Source: an uncultured Leucobacter sp. | GTDB lineage: Bacteria; Actinomycetota; Actinomycetes; Actinomycetales; Microbacteriaceae | DNA length: 5,158 nucleotides | Assembly: GCA_945952575.1 (NCBI GenBank) | Contig: CAMFIY010000226.1 | Location: 1-5,158, forward strand | Reading direction: 5' to 3' | In this document: positions 1 through 5,158 of the stretch, one piece after another | Position numbering within the stretch: position 1 is the first letter of the stretch | How the letters are laid out: each line of letters starts with the position of its first letter | The notes under the pieces: model-generated | The model's input: the letters and a program-made list of their open reading frames with translations, nothing else | Database searches by the model: none | What the model was told of the DNA's origin: nothing | Position numbers and translations under genes: made by a program

Positions 1-1167
1 CTTCCGCCATCTCGCCTCCGGCCGCCGACGCAGCGCACCGAGACCCGAGCATGGCGCATCCACCAGGATCCGATCGAAATGCGCGTCGCTGCCGCCGAAC
101 GCGGCGTCGTCCCGGCCGTCGTGGCTCACGACCTCGACGGTTCCGGTGTTGGCGACGACCGATCGGCGGACCAGCTCCGCCCGGTGCGCGGAGACCTCGT
201 TCGCGCGTACCGACGCGCCTCCGAGTGCGGCTTCTGCGGCGAGCACGGCGGTCTTACCGCCCGGCCCGGCGCAGAGATCCAGCCAGCGCTCGCCGGGCGA
301 GATCGCGCGGGCGCGCGTGAGCGCGAGGGCGGCCAGCTGCGATCCCTGGTCCTGGACCCGCACGGTCCCCTCGGGCACGTCGAGCGCGTCGATCACTCTC
401 CCCGGATCGCCGCCGGTCAGCTCGAGCCCGAGCGGCGAGGGCCCGCTCGGGGTGAGCCGCGACTCGCCCCGTTCGAGATCGATGCCGAGCGCCTCCGCGG
501 TCTCGGCATCGATGCCGGATCCCGGCAGGAGGGCGAGACTCACCTTCGGCGGGGTGTTGTCCGCGGCGAGCATCTCGACGAGCTCGCCCTCGGCTCCCTC
601 CGCGCGCAATGCGTCGCGCAGCGCCCGGAGCACCCATGCCGGGTGCGAACTGCGCGCCGCCAACGCCTCGTCGGCGGTGCGCGCGGACTCGTCGATGCGC
701 CGGTCCCACTCCCCCGCGTCCGCCCGGCCGATCGCGCGCAGCACGCCGTTGACGAAGCCCGCGGCCTTCTCGTTCGCGACGAGACGCTGCAGCTCGACGC
801 TCTCGTTGACCGCCGCATGCGCGGCGGTGCGCATGGCGAGCAACTGGTGGGCGCCGAGTCGCAGAACGTTCCGCGTGCGGGAGTCGACCTGTTCGATGTC
901 TCGGCCCGAGGCGAGCTCGATGATCCGGTCGTAGCGGCCTCGGCCGCGCAGCGTGCCTGCGACGAGCTCCGTCGCGAGCCCCGCGTCGCGCGGACCGAGC
1001 CCGGTCTCGCGGATGCGGGCCGGCAGGGCGAGATTGGCGTAGGCCTCGCGATCCTCGACGTCCCGCAGCACGTCGTAGGCGACCAGGCGCGCCGGCGAGA
1101 CGCGCGGTGCGGTCCGGGTTCCGCCCGCTCGATGCGACCGGCCCGACCGGCCTCGCTGCGCACTCAC
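1..1167 (-). CDS. rsmB: RsmB/Sun-type 16S rRNA (cytosine-C5) methyltransferase, 3' end missing
   Basis: This enzyme transfers methyl groups from S-adenosylmethionine to C5 of a cytosine in 16S rRNA (C967 in E. coli) in the cytoplasm. The 389 codons present show a basic, probably disordered leader (about 1-25), then an N-terminal NusB-like RNA-binding domain beginning at ARLVAYDVLRDV (about 27-160). The linker motif SHPAWVLRA starts near residue 174. The methyltransferase domain follows, with SAM-binding motif I DLCAGPGGKT at 297-306 and motif IV FDRILVDAPCSG ending near 375; Cys373 is the motif-IV cysteine. The second family cysteine (motif VI, usually TCS) and roughly the last 60-80 residues lie beyond the left edge. 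I chose the GTG at 1167-1165 because only this frame gives the conserved protein. It overlaps the fmt stop as GTGA, and a GAGG lies 10 bases upstream (1178-1181), suggesting translational coupling. Family assignment is firm; the exact rRNA target is inferred from the family. Confidence 0.95.
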   Translation of the reverse strand, partial: MSAQRGRSGRSHRAGGTRTAPRVSPARLVAYDVLRDVEDREAYANLALPARIRETGLGPRDAGLATELVAGTLRGRGRYDRIIELASGRDIEQVDSRTRNVLRLGAHQLLAMRTAAHAAVNESVELQRLVANEKAAGFVNGVLRAIGRADAGEWDRRIDESARTADEALAARSSHPAWVLRALRDALRAEGAEGELVEMLAADNTPPKVSLALLPGSGIDAETAEALGIDLERGESRLTPSGPSPLGLELTGGDPGRVIDALDVPEGTVRVQDQGSQLAALALTRARAISPGERWLDLCAGPGGKTAVLAAEAALGGASVRANEVSAHRAELVRRSVVANTGTVEVVSHDGRDDAAFGGSDAHFDRILVDAPCSGLGALRRRPEARWRK

Positions 1168-2117
1168 GAGAGCACCGCCTCGCCGCCGCGGCCGCGCAAC
1201 CAGGCGGCGCCGTCCATCTCCGGCTTGCCGGCGGGCTGGACGCGGATCATCTCCAGCGCACCGGAGCCCGGATGCAGGATCGCGCGGCCGCCCACCAGCC
1301 GAGCCGTGCCGCTCGGGGTCGCAGCGCCGGAAGCGGCGTCTCCCGGCGCCTCGACGACCCCGAGCCGCTGCAGCTTCAACGGTTGCGCATCGTGCAGTAC
1401 GAACGCACCCGGCTCCGGGGTGACCCCGGCCCAGCGGGCGAGCACGACCTCGGCGGGCAGGGTCAGATCGAGCCGGCCGTCCTCGCGGCCGAGCTTGTGC
1501 GCATAGCTGGGCTCGCCCTCCTGCGCCGTTCCTGCGGCGGGATCGGCCTCGAGCGCCCGCACCGCCCGATCGAGCGCCGAGGTGCCGAAGTCGGCGAGCT
1601 CGGCGAGCGCTTCGCCGGCCGAGGTGCCGGGCGCGAAATCACGGGCGTCCTCGCTCAGGATGTCGCCCGCATCGAGTTCCGGCACGAGTCGGAACACGGT
1701 GACGCCGAGACGCCGCTCCCCCGCCATGAGCGCGCGCTGCACGGGCGCCGCACCGCGCCAGCGCGGCAGTTCGCTGAAGTGCAGATTGATCCAGCCCGAC
1801 TCCGGCAGTGAGAGCAACGGCTCGCGGACGAGCCCGCCGTAGGCGACGATCACGCCGAGCTCCGGACGCTCCGAGCCCGAATGGCCTCCGAGCGCCGCCA
1901 CCCACTCGGTCGCCTCGTCCCCGAGCCGGTTCGCCTTCAGCACCCGCAGGCCGAGCTCCTCGGCGGCCGCGGCCACCGGCGAGGGGGTCAGTACGCGCTT
2001 GCGCCCGATCGGCGCGTCCTCCCGGGTGATGACGCCGAGCACGTCGTGCCCGGCCTCCACGAGGAACCGAAGGCTGGGCACGGCGAACTCGGGAGTCCCC
2101 GCGAAGACGATACGCAT
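1164..2117 (-). CDS. fmt: Methionyl-tRNA formyltransferase
   Basis: Fmt transfers a formyl group from 10-formyltetrahydrofolate to the amino group of Met on initiator tRNA, the step that makes fMet for translation initiation. The 317-residue product matches the usual family length. It opens with MRIVFAGTPEFAVP. The N-terminal formyltransferase domain carries the signature INLHFSELPRWRGAAP, whose Asn111 and His113, with Asp149 in ELDAGD, correspond to the Asn-His-Asp catalytic set of the family. The linker YAHKLGREDGRLDL (from about 205) leads into the C-terminal tRNA-binding domain. I prefer the ATG at 2117 over the in-frame ATG at 2126, because family members start at MRIVFAGTP and a GAGA stretch sits 9 bases before 2117 but directly abuts 2126. 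The gene is divergent from the exporter gene (64-base gap) and overlaps rsmB by 4 bases. No clear promoter was found in the gap for this direction. Confidence 0.96.
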   Translation of the reverse strand: MRIVFAGTPEFAVPSLRFLVEAGHDVLGVITREDAPIGRKRVLTPSPVAAAAEELGLRVLKANRLGDEATEWVAALGGHSGSERPELGVIVAYGGLVREPLLSLPESGWINLHFSELPRWRGAAPVQRALMAGERRLGVTVFRLVPELDAGDILSEDARDFAPGTSAGEALAELADFGTSALDRAVRALEADPAAGTAQEGEPSYAHKLGREDGRLDLTLPAEVVLARWAGVTPEPGAFVLHDAQPLKLQRLGVVEAPGDAASGAATPSGTARLVGGRAILHPGSGALEMIRVQPAGKPEMDGAAWLRGRGGEAVLS

Positions 2118-2169
2118 GGGAACCATTCTCGCAGCAAGCCCGGCGCCGAGCGCGGTGCGGCGGAGCTTC

Positions 2170-2175
2170 TAGACT
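2170..2175 (+). promoter_or_regulatory. Probable -10 box of a leaderless promoter for the exporter gene
   Basis: TAGACT fits the actinobacterial -10 pattern TAnnnT and is followed by exactly 6 bases (GATGCG) before the GTG start at 2182. Transcription starting at the usual distance would therefore begin at or next to the start codon, giving a leaderless mRNA. Supporting this, the only Shine-Dalgarno-like sequence (GGAG at 2162-2165) is 16 bases from the GTG, too far to be convincing, and lies upstream of the box. No good -35 is visible 16-18 bases upstream. The call is inferred from pattern and spacing only. Confidence 0.6.
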
Positions 2176-2181
2176 GATGCG

Positions 2182-2808
2182 GTGTCGTTTCCACTCTGGC
2201 TCTCGCTGTTCGCGGCCTGCGCCGTCATCAGCTTCACGCCGGGAGCCGGGGCGATCAACACCATGACGAACTCTCTCGCCCAGGGCTGGCGACGCTCGTT
2301 CTGGGGCATTCTCGGCCAGCAGCTCGCCCTCGTCGCGCACGTGGTGATCGTCGCCGCGGGCGTGGGCCTGCTGGTCGCCCGCTCACCGATCCTGTTCGGG
2401 ATCATCCGCTATTCGGGCGCGGCGTATCTCGTCTATCTCGGGATCCGCCTCATCCTGATCCGCACCGATGCTCCCGAGGGCGAGACGGAGCTCGTGAGTG
2501 CTCCCGAGAGCGCGTGGTCGATGGTGCGGCGGGGGTTCTGGGTGAACCTGCTGAATCCGAAGGCCATCGTGTTCTTCCTGGCCTTCATGCCGCAGTTCAT
2601 CCGTCTGGATCAGCCGGCGCTCCCGCAGTACGCCGTCTTTCTCGCGACCTCCGTCGGCGTCGACATCCTCGTGATGTGGTTCTTCTTCGCCGCAGCCGCA
2701 CGACCGTTCCGCGCGGCCACGGCGACCCCGCGCGGACGGAGGACGCTGAACGCCGTCTTCGGATCGCTCTTCATCGCGGTCGCCGTCCTGCTGGCCCTCG
2801 TGCACTGA
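2182..2808 (+). CDS. RhtB/LysE-family amino-acid efflux protein
   Basis: This is a predicted inner-membrane exporter of small amino acids. The family pumps out lysine, threonine, homoserine and related compounds using the proton gradient. The 208 residues match the family length. The N-terminal signature SFTPGAGAINTMTNSL (about 17-32) is followed by G-rich helix contacts (GILGQQ, 42-47). The motifs YSGAAYLVYLGI (77-88) and NLLNPKAIVFFLAFMPQF (122-139) are typical, as is the end LNAVFGSLF. Hydrophobic segments lie near 3-25, 40-65, 69-92, 117-138, 147-173 and 189-207, about six helices. The GAINTMT, LGI and NPKAIVF wording resembles E. coli RhtB (homoserine/homoserine lactone efflux) as I recall it, so RhtB-like is more likely than LysE proper, but the substrate cannot be read from sequence. 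An in-frame TAG at 2170-2172 makes GTG 2182 the earliest possible start. The gene stands alone on this strand and converges with the secreted-protein gene. Confidence 0.92.
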   Translation: MSFPLWLSLFAACAVISFTPGAGAINTMTNSLAQGWRRSFWGILGQQLALVAHVVIVAAGVGLLVARSPILFGIIRYSGAAYLVYLGIRLILIRTDAPEGETELVSAPESAWSMVRRGFWVNLLNPKAIVFFLAFMPQFIRLDQPALPQYAVFLATSVGVDILVMWFFFAAAARPFRAATATPRGRRTLNAVFGSLFIAVAVLLALVH

Positions 2809-2825
2809 GCCGAGTAGTTTTCGGC
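2809..2825. terminator. Small hairpin between convergent stops, possible weak bidirectional terminator
   Basis: GCCGA (2809-2813) and TCGGC (2821-2825) form a perfect 5-base-pair inverted repeat around a 7-base loop, filling nearly all of the 19-base gap between the two stop codons. Position and symmetry suit a shared terminator. The stem is short and neither strand has a T-run after it, so it does not meet the criteria for a classical intrinsic terminator. Confidence 0.25.
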
Positions 2826-2827
2826 GT

Positions 2828-4537
2828 CTATCCGACGACGAGGAATGTGGTCACTGCTTTCGCATCCTGGTAGCCGGGGGCGGAGTAGGTCACGGTCAGA
2901 CGGATCCGCTGTCCGACGGCGCTGAGCAGATACTGCGTACCGAGCATGCAGCTCCCCTCTCGCAGCAGACCGTTCGCGTCGTAGCCGTCCGCCCAGGTCC
3001 ATGCGCAGTAGGGATCGTTCATATCCACCGGCTGACCGTCCGCGCCGAGGAACGTCGCGTGATCCTCCATCGCGAGCGGGCCGGTGGCTTTCACGGAGTA
3101 GTCGTAGCCGCTTCCCGCCGCCGCGGCGGTGAGGTCGCCTTCGAAGGTCTCCGCAGTATCCGGTTCGAGCGCGGGAAGCGGTTCACCATCGGTGGTCGGA
3201 TCCACCGACACGTAGGTGGTGATCGTGCTCGGAGGCGAGCCCGGGCGGCTGTAGGTCCCGGTCACCTGGATCGTGCTTCCGTTCTCGGAGGGGGTGATCT
3301 CGAGGGTGTCGCCGCTTGCGAAGTCCGCCGGTGCGCCTGCATATCGCCAGGTGAACACGACGCCGGCCGCCGCCGGTTCGAACTCGGCCGGCGTGACCGT
3401 CAGGGTGTCGCCCACCTTCGCTCCGCGAAGACGGGTTCCGGTTGCATCCAGCGCCTCCAGCGGCTGGCTGCCGCTGGTCGAGACCTCCTGAGAGACCAAT
3501 GGGCGGAGTTCGACGGGCACCACCGTCTTCGTCCCCGAACCGAGCACCCGATTGAGATAGCCCGAACGGCTCAGGCTCGCCGCGACGGAAAGCCGGTTGC
3601 CCAAGTCGGTCTGCTGCGGCAGATAGGTGCTCTTGGTCGCGCCGGCGATCCTGCCTCCCCGACTGCTCGACCATTGAAATGCGATCCTGGTGCCGGCGGG
3701 CACGTACATGACCTCACCGGTCAGAGCTTTGCCGACCTGACCGGTCCCGGAGACTTCGACGGTCGCGCCGCGGAAGTCCTTCACCGTAGTGGTTTTCGTC
3801 GTCACGACATTCGCCTGCGTGGCTTTCCCCGCGTAGACCGTCACCGTCTTGCCTCGACTGACCGAGGTGCTGGAGGTGCCGAGAACGCGCAACACCTTCG
3901 CGCTCTTTGTCTTCACGACGTATCGCTCCAGCGAGATGCGATAGCCGCCCGGTGCGAGGTTCGCCACCGCAGTGTTCGAGTCGAGGGTCGCCATCCGCTG
4001 GCCGGTCTTCGCCGAGTACACCGAATAGCGATCCACGTAGCTGGAGGTCGATCTGAGCGTCGCCCCGATGGCCTGGAGCGCGCCTGCTGCGCGGACCGTG
4101 AGGTTCTTGCCCGTGAGCCGTTTCCCCGAACTCAGCTTGATGGAGGGGGCGGCTTTGCATCCGACGCCTCCGCCGTACCAGCTCTCCGCGAGACCATACG
4201 GCACCGAATTCGTCGTGCGACGCGTCGTGTCGCGATAGCGGAGTTTGTAGCTGCCGGACTTCGACACCCTCACGGTGAATCTTGTGCCGCTCCAGCTGAC
4301 TTTGGCGGTCGAGACCGGCGAACAGCCGGAGGTGAAGACGTCGATGACGCCGGAGGCGGCGCCCAGATGCGTCTGCCCGCCCAGCGTCCAGCTGCCGGCG
4401 GCAGCTTCCTTCACCGTACCGGCGATCGACTGGGATGTCGCGGCGTTGGCCGTGGCCGGCGCGAGCATCGTGAAGGCGACTGCCGCGACTGTCGCTGCGG
4501 CACCGGCGAGCACTCGTCGCCACAGCCGTTTTGCCAT
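2828..4537 (-). CDS. Secreted multi-domain surface protein with CnaB-like and Ig-like modules, function unknown
   Basis: I do not recognise this 569-residue protein as a named family. It begins with a Sec signal peptide: KRLWRR, an Ala/Val-rich core, and probable cleavage after ATANA (about 32). Residues about 36-150 look like a carboxypeptidase-regulatory/CnaB-like beta-sandwich (IAGTV at the start, SGSYKLRYRD, then ESWYGGG). Residues about 150-245 look like a second one (NLAPGGYRI, then GKTVTVYAGK). Three Ig-like modules follow: about 257-342 (VSGTGQVGKALTG, then GATKSTYL and SRSGYL), about 358-447 (GAKVGDTLTV), and a divergent one at about 453-569 (VGQRIRLTVTYSAPGYQDA). Cys72/Cys127 and Cys511/Cys530 are the only cysteines and could form two disulfides. 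No LPXTG motif or C-terminal membrane helix is present, so release or non-covalent wall binding is likely. The ATG at 4537 is chosen because the signal peptide starts there and a GGGGGA purine run lies 7 bases upstream. Adhesion or wall binding is a guess from domain style. Confidence 0.85.
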   Translation of the reverse strand: MAKRLWRRVLAGAAATVAAVAFTMLAPATANAATSQSIAGTVKEAAAGSWTLGGQTHLGAASGVIDVFTSGCSPVSTAKVSWSGTRFTVRVSKSGSYKLRYRDTTRRTTNSVPYGLAESWYGGGVGCKAAPSIKLSSGKRLTGKNLTVRAAGALQAIGATLRSTSSYVDRYSVYSAKTGQRMATLDSNTAVANLAPGGYRISLERYVVKTKSAKVLRVLGTSSTSVSRGKTVTVYAGKATQANVVTTKTTTVKDFRGATVEVSGTGQVGKALTGEVMYVPAGTRIAFQWSSSRGGRIAGATKSTYLPQQTDLGNRLSVAASLSRSGYLNRVLGSGTKTVVPVELRPLVSQEVSTSGSQPLEALDATGTRLRGAKVGDTLTVTPAEFEPAAAGVVFTWRYAGAPADFASGDTLEITPSENGSTIQVTGTYSRPGSPPSTITTYVSVDPTTDGEPLPALEPDTAETFEGDLTAAAAGSGYDYSVKATGPLAMEDHATFLGADGQPVDMNDPYCAWTWADGYDANGLLREGSCMLGTQYLLSAVGQRIRLTVTYSAPGYQDAKAVTTFLVVG

Positions 4538-4540
4538 GTT

Positions 4541-4550
4541 CTCTTCCCCC
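4541..4550 (-). promoter_or_regulatory. Ribosome binding site that fixes the start of the secreted-protein gene
   Basis: On the minus strand GGGGGAAGAG is followed by AAC and the ATG at 4537. The GGGGGA part lies 7 bases before the ATG. This decides for ATG 4537 against the in-frame GTG at 4576, which would place 13 extra residues before a perfectly good signal peptide and would put this site inside the coding region. Confidence 0.7.
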
Positions 4551-4553
4551 TGC

Positions 4554-4574
4554 GGGCATTCGATAGAGATGCCC
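4554..4574. repeat. Inverted repeat GGGCAT-9-ATGCCC just upstream of the secreted-protein RBS
   Basis: GGGCAT (4554-4559) and ATGCCC (4569-4574) are perfect 6-base arms around a 9-base spacer. Beyond one mismatch, TG at 4551-4552 can also pair with CA at 4576-4577. The repeat ends 3 bases before the Shine-Dalgarno purine run. It could be an operator, or an mRNA hairpin affecting ribosome access. The symmetry is seen directly; the role is inferred. Confidence 0.45.
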
Positions 4575-4575
4575 A

Positions 4576-4587
4576 CAGAACATTCTG
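4576..4587. repeat. Short palindrome CAGAA-CA-TTCTG in the priA/secreted-protein spacer
   Basis: CAGAA (4576-4580) and TTCTG (4583-4587) are perfect 5-base arms with a 2-base centre. The palindrome lies 39 bases before the start codon of the secreted-protein gene, near where a promoter would sit; on the minus strand its half CAGAAT weakly resembles a -10. It could be a small operator. A 10-base symmetry is weak evidence taken alone. Confidence 0.35.
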
Positions 4588-4617
4588 GGACCTTCGGGCA
4601 CGACTCGGGACCGGAAT

Positions 4618-4634
4618 TACGTGTTCCCCACGTA
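4618..4634. repeat. Inverted repeat TACGTG-5-CACGTA downstream of priA, hairpin or operator
   Basis: TACGTG (4618-4623) and CACGTA (4629-4634) are perfect 6-base arms around TTCCC, 22 bases after the priA stop. An outer pair, TCGGGC (4594-4599) and GCCCGA (4635-4640), is also perfectly complementary and encloses it, so minus-strand RNA could fold a compound stem. It may end priA transcription, although no U-run follows, or serve as a binding site for a dimeric regulator of the secreted-protein gene. Confidence 0.45.
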
Positions 4635-4656
4635 GCCCGACAGCGGCTCGCCCGCC

Positions 4657-5158
4657 TCAGCCGTCGAAGACTCCCCGGTCGTCGAACCGCAGGCGAAGCG
4701 CCTCCGGCCTGGCCCGCCCCGGCCGACGTCCGGCCACCCGCGACGACGCGCCCGCCGCGTCGGCGACCAGCGCGCCGCGAAGCCGCTTGGCGACCTCGCC
4801 GCCCTGCGCGTATTCGAAACGCACGATGGCCCTGACGAGGGAGGCGGCCGGGGCAGTTCCGCCGGCCTCCGCCACCGCACCCCGACCGCGAGGCGCATCA
4901 ACCGGGGCGGGACCGAGCACGTCGACGCCCGGCAGACCGCCGAGCGTGTCGAGCGCGCGCTCCACCTCGGGAGCGCCTCCCACCACGCTCGCGACGCGAA
5001 CCGTCGGCGGGTACCGCAGCGCATGCCGGTCCCGCAGCTCGGCGCGCAGCCACTCCTCCTCACGACCCGTGACGAAGGCGCGCACGACGGGGCCGCCCCC
5101 GGACGCCATCACCAGCTGCCCGTCCGGCGCGGCGAGGGCCGCGGCGTTGTGCCACCAC
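4657..5158 (-). CDS. priA: Primosomal protein N' (PriA), C-terminal part
   Basis: PriA recognises stalled or collapsed replication forks and restarts replication; many actinobacterial versions have degenerate helicase motifs, which cannot be judged here. The 166 residues present are the end of the protein, entering the window from the right with WWHNAAALAAPDGQ. The stretch EWLRAELRDRHALRYPP matches the conserved E-R-x-x-L-x-x-P-P turn that opens the PriA C-terminal domain. VDVLGPAPVDAPRGRG matches the LGP-x-P signature. The final LRLRFDDRGVFDG corresponds to the usual end of the family (V-D-V-D-P in E. coli). Residues between VADAAG and RPEALRL are Arg/Ala-rich and poorly conserved. The stop is TGA at 4659-4657. 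It lies on the same strand as fmt and rsmB but is separated from them by the secreted-protein and exporter genes. Confidence 0.9.
   Translation of the reverse strand, partial: WWHNAAALAAPDGQLVMASGGGPVVRAFVTGREEEWLRAELRDRHALRYPPTVRVASVVGGAPEVERALDTLGGLPGVDVLGPAPVDAPRGRGAVAEAGGTAPAASLVRAIVRFEYAQGGEVAKRLRGALVADAAGASSRVAGRRPGRARPEALRLRFDDRGVFDG

Noticed and set aside
79..1506. A 475-codon open frame on the plus strand spanning rsmB and part of fmt
   Set aside because: It is antisense to two well-recognised genes, has no recognisable domain, is rich in Arg/Ala/Gly/Pro, and long open antisense frames are expected at this GC content.
2177..2179. ATG at 2177 as the exporter start
   Set aside because: It is out of frame with the exporter; only GTG 2182 gives the family protein.
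2828..2900. A sortase signal or membrane anchor at the C-terminus of the secreted protein
   Set aside because: The protein ends in AVTTFLVVG with no LPXTG-like motif, no hydrophobic helix of membrane length and no basic tail.
4535..4576. GTG at 4576 as the start of the secreted-protein gene
   Set aside because: It would add 13 residues ahead of a normal signal peptide and bury the good RBS at 4541-4550 inside the coding region.
4576..4590. The AGAACATTCT palindrome as a LexA (SOS) box
   Set aside because: The actinobacterial box needs GAAC and GTTC arms at fixed spacing; here the right arm reads TTCT and the spacing is too short.
3714..4601. A 295-codon open frame on the minus strand, overlapping the secreted-protein gene in another frame
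   Set aside because: Its translation is low-complexity and Arg/Gly/His-rich with no domain, while the overlapping frame has a signal peptide, RBS and beta-sandwich modules.

Overview
The window is 5158 bases of high-GC DNA. Its gene content and arrangement (priA, fmt, rsmB, leaderless -10 signals, secreted Ig-like protein with a long Ala-rich signal peptide) point to an actinobacterium, most likely a member of the Microbacteriaceae. That placement is an inference from gene style and order; no marker in the window fixes a genus.

Layout from left to right. The minus strand carries rsmB (16S rRNA m5C methyltransferase, 3' end cut off by the window edge) and, immediately upstream and overlapping it by 4 bases, fmt (methionyl-tRNA formyltransferase). 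Divergent from fmt across a 64-base gap lies a plus-strand gene for a RhtB/LysE-family amino-acid exporter. Its GTG start sits at the position expected for a leaderless transcript from a TAGACT box. It converges, with only 19 bases between stops, on a 569-residue minus-strand gene for a secreted protein. That protein has a Sec signal peptide, two CnaB/carboxypeptidase-regulatory-like modules and about three Ig-like modules, with no sorting signal or membrane anchor. After a 119-base spacer rich in inverted and direct repeats, the right edge holds the C-terminal part of priA (primosomal protein N'), also on the minus strand.

How it fits together. priA, fmt and rsmB are housekeeping genes that often lie next to one another on one strand in actinobacteria. 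fmt and rsmB still behave as a translationally coupled pair that links translation initiation to rRNA modification. Between priA and fmt, the exporter and the secreted protein form an accessory pair in opposite orientations. The exporter would move small amino acids or homoserine-type compounds out of the cell, and the secreted protein would work outside it. Nothing in the sequence ties the two functionally.

The least explained parts are the secreted protein, with its strongly basic N-terminal half, acidic C-terminal half and two possible disulfides, and the repeat-rich spacer in front of it. No RNA genes, CRISPR arrays, insertion sequences or attachment sites were seen. No stretch above 300 bases lacks a gene.
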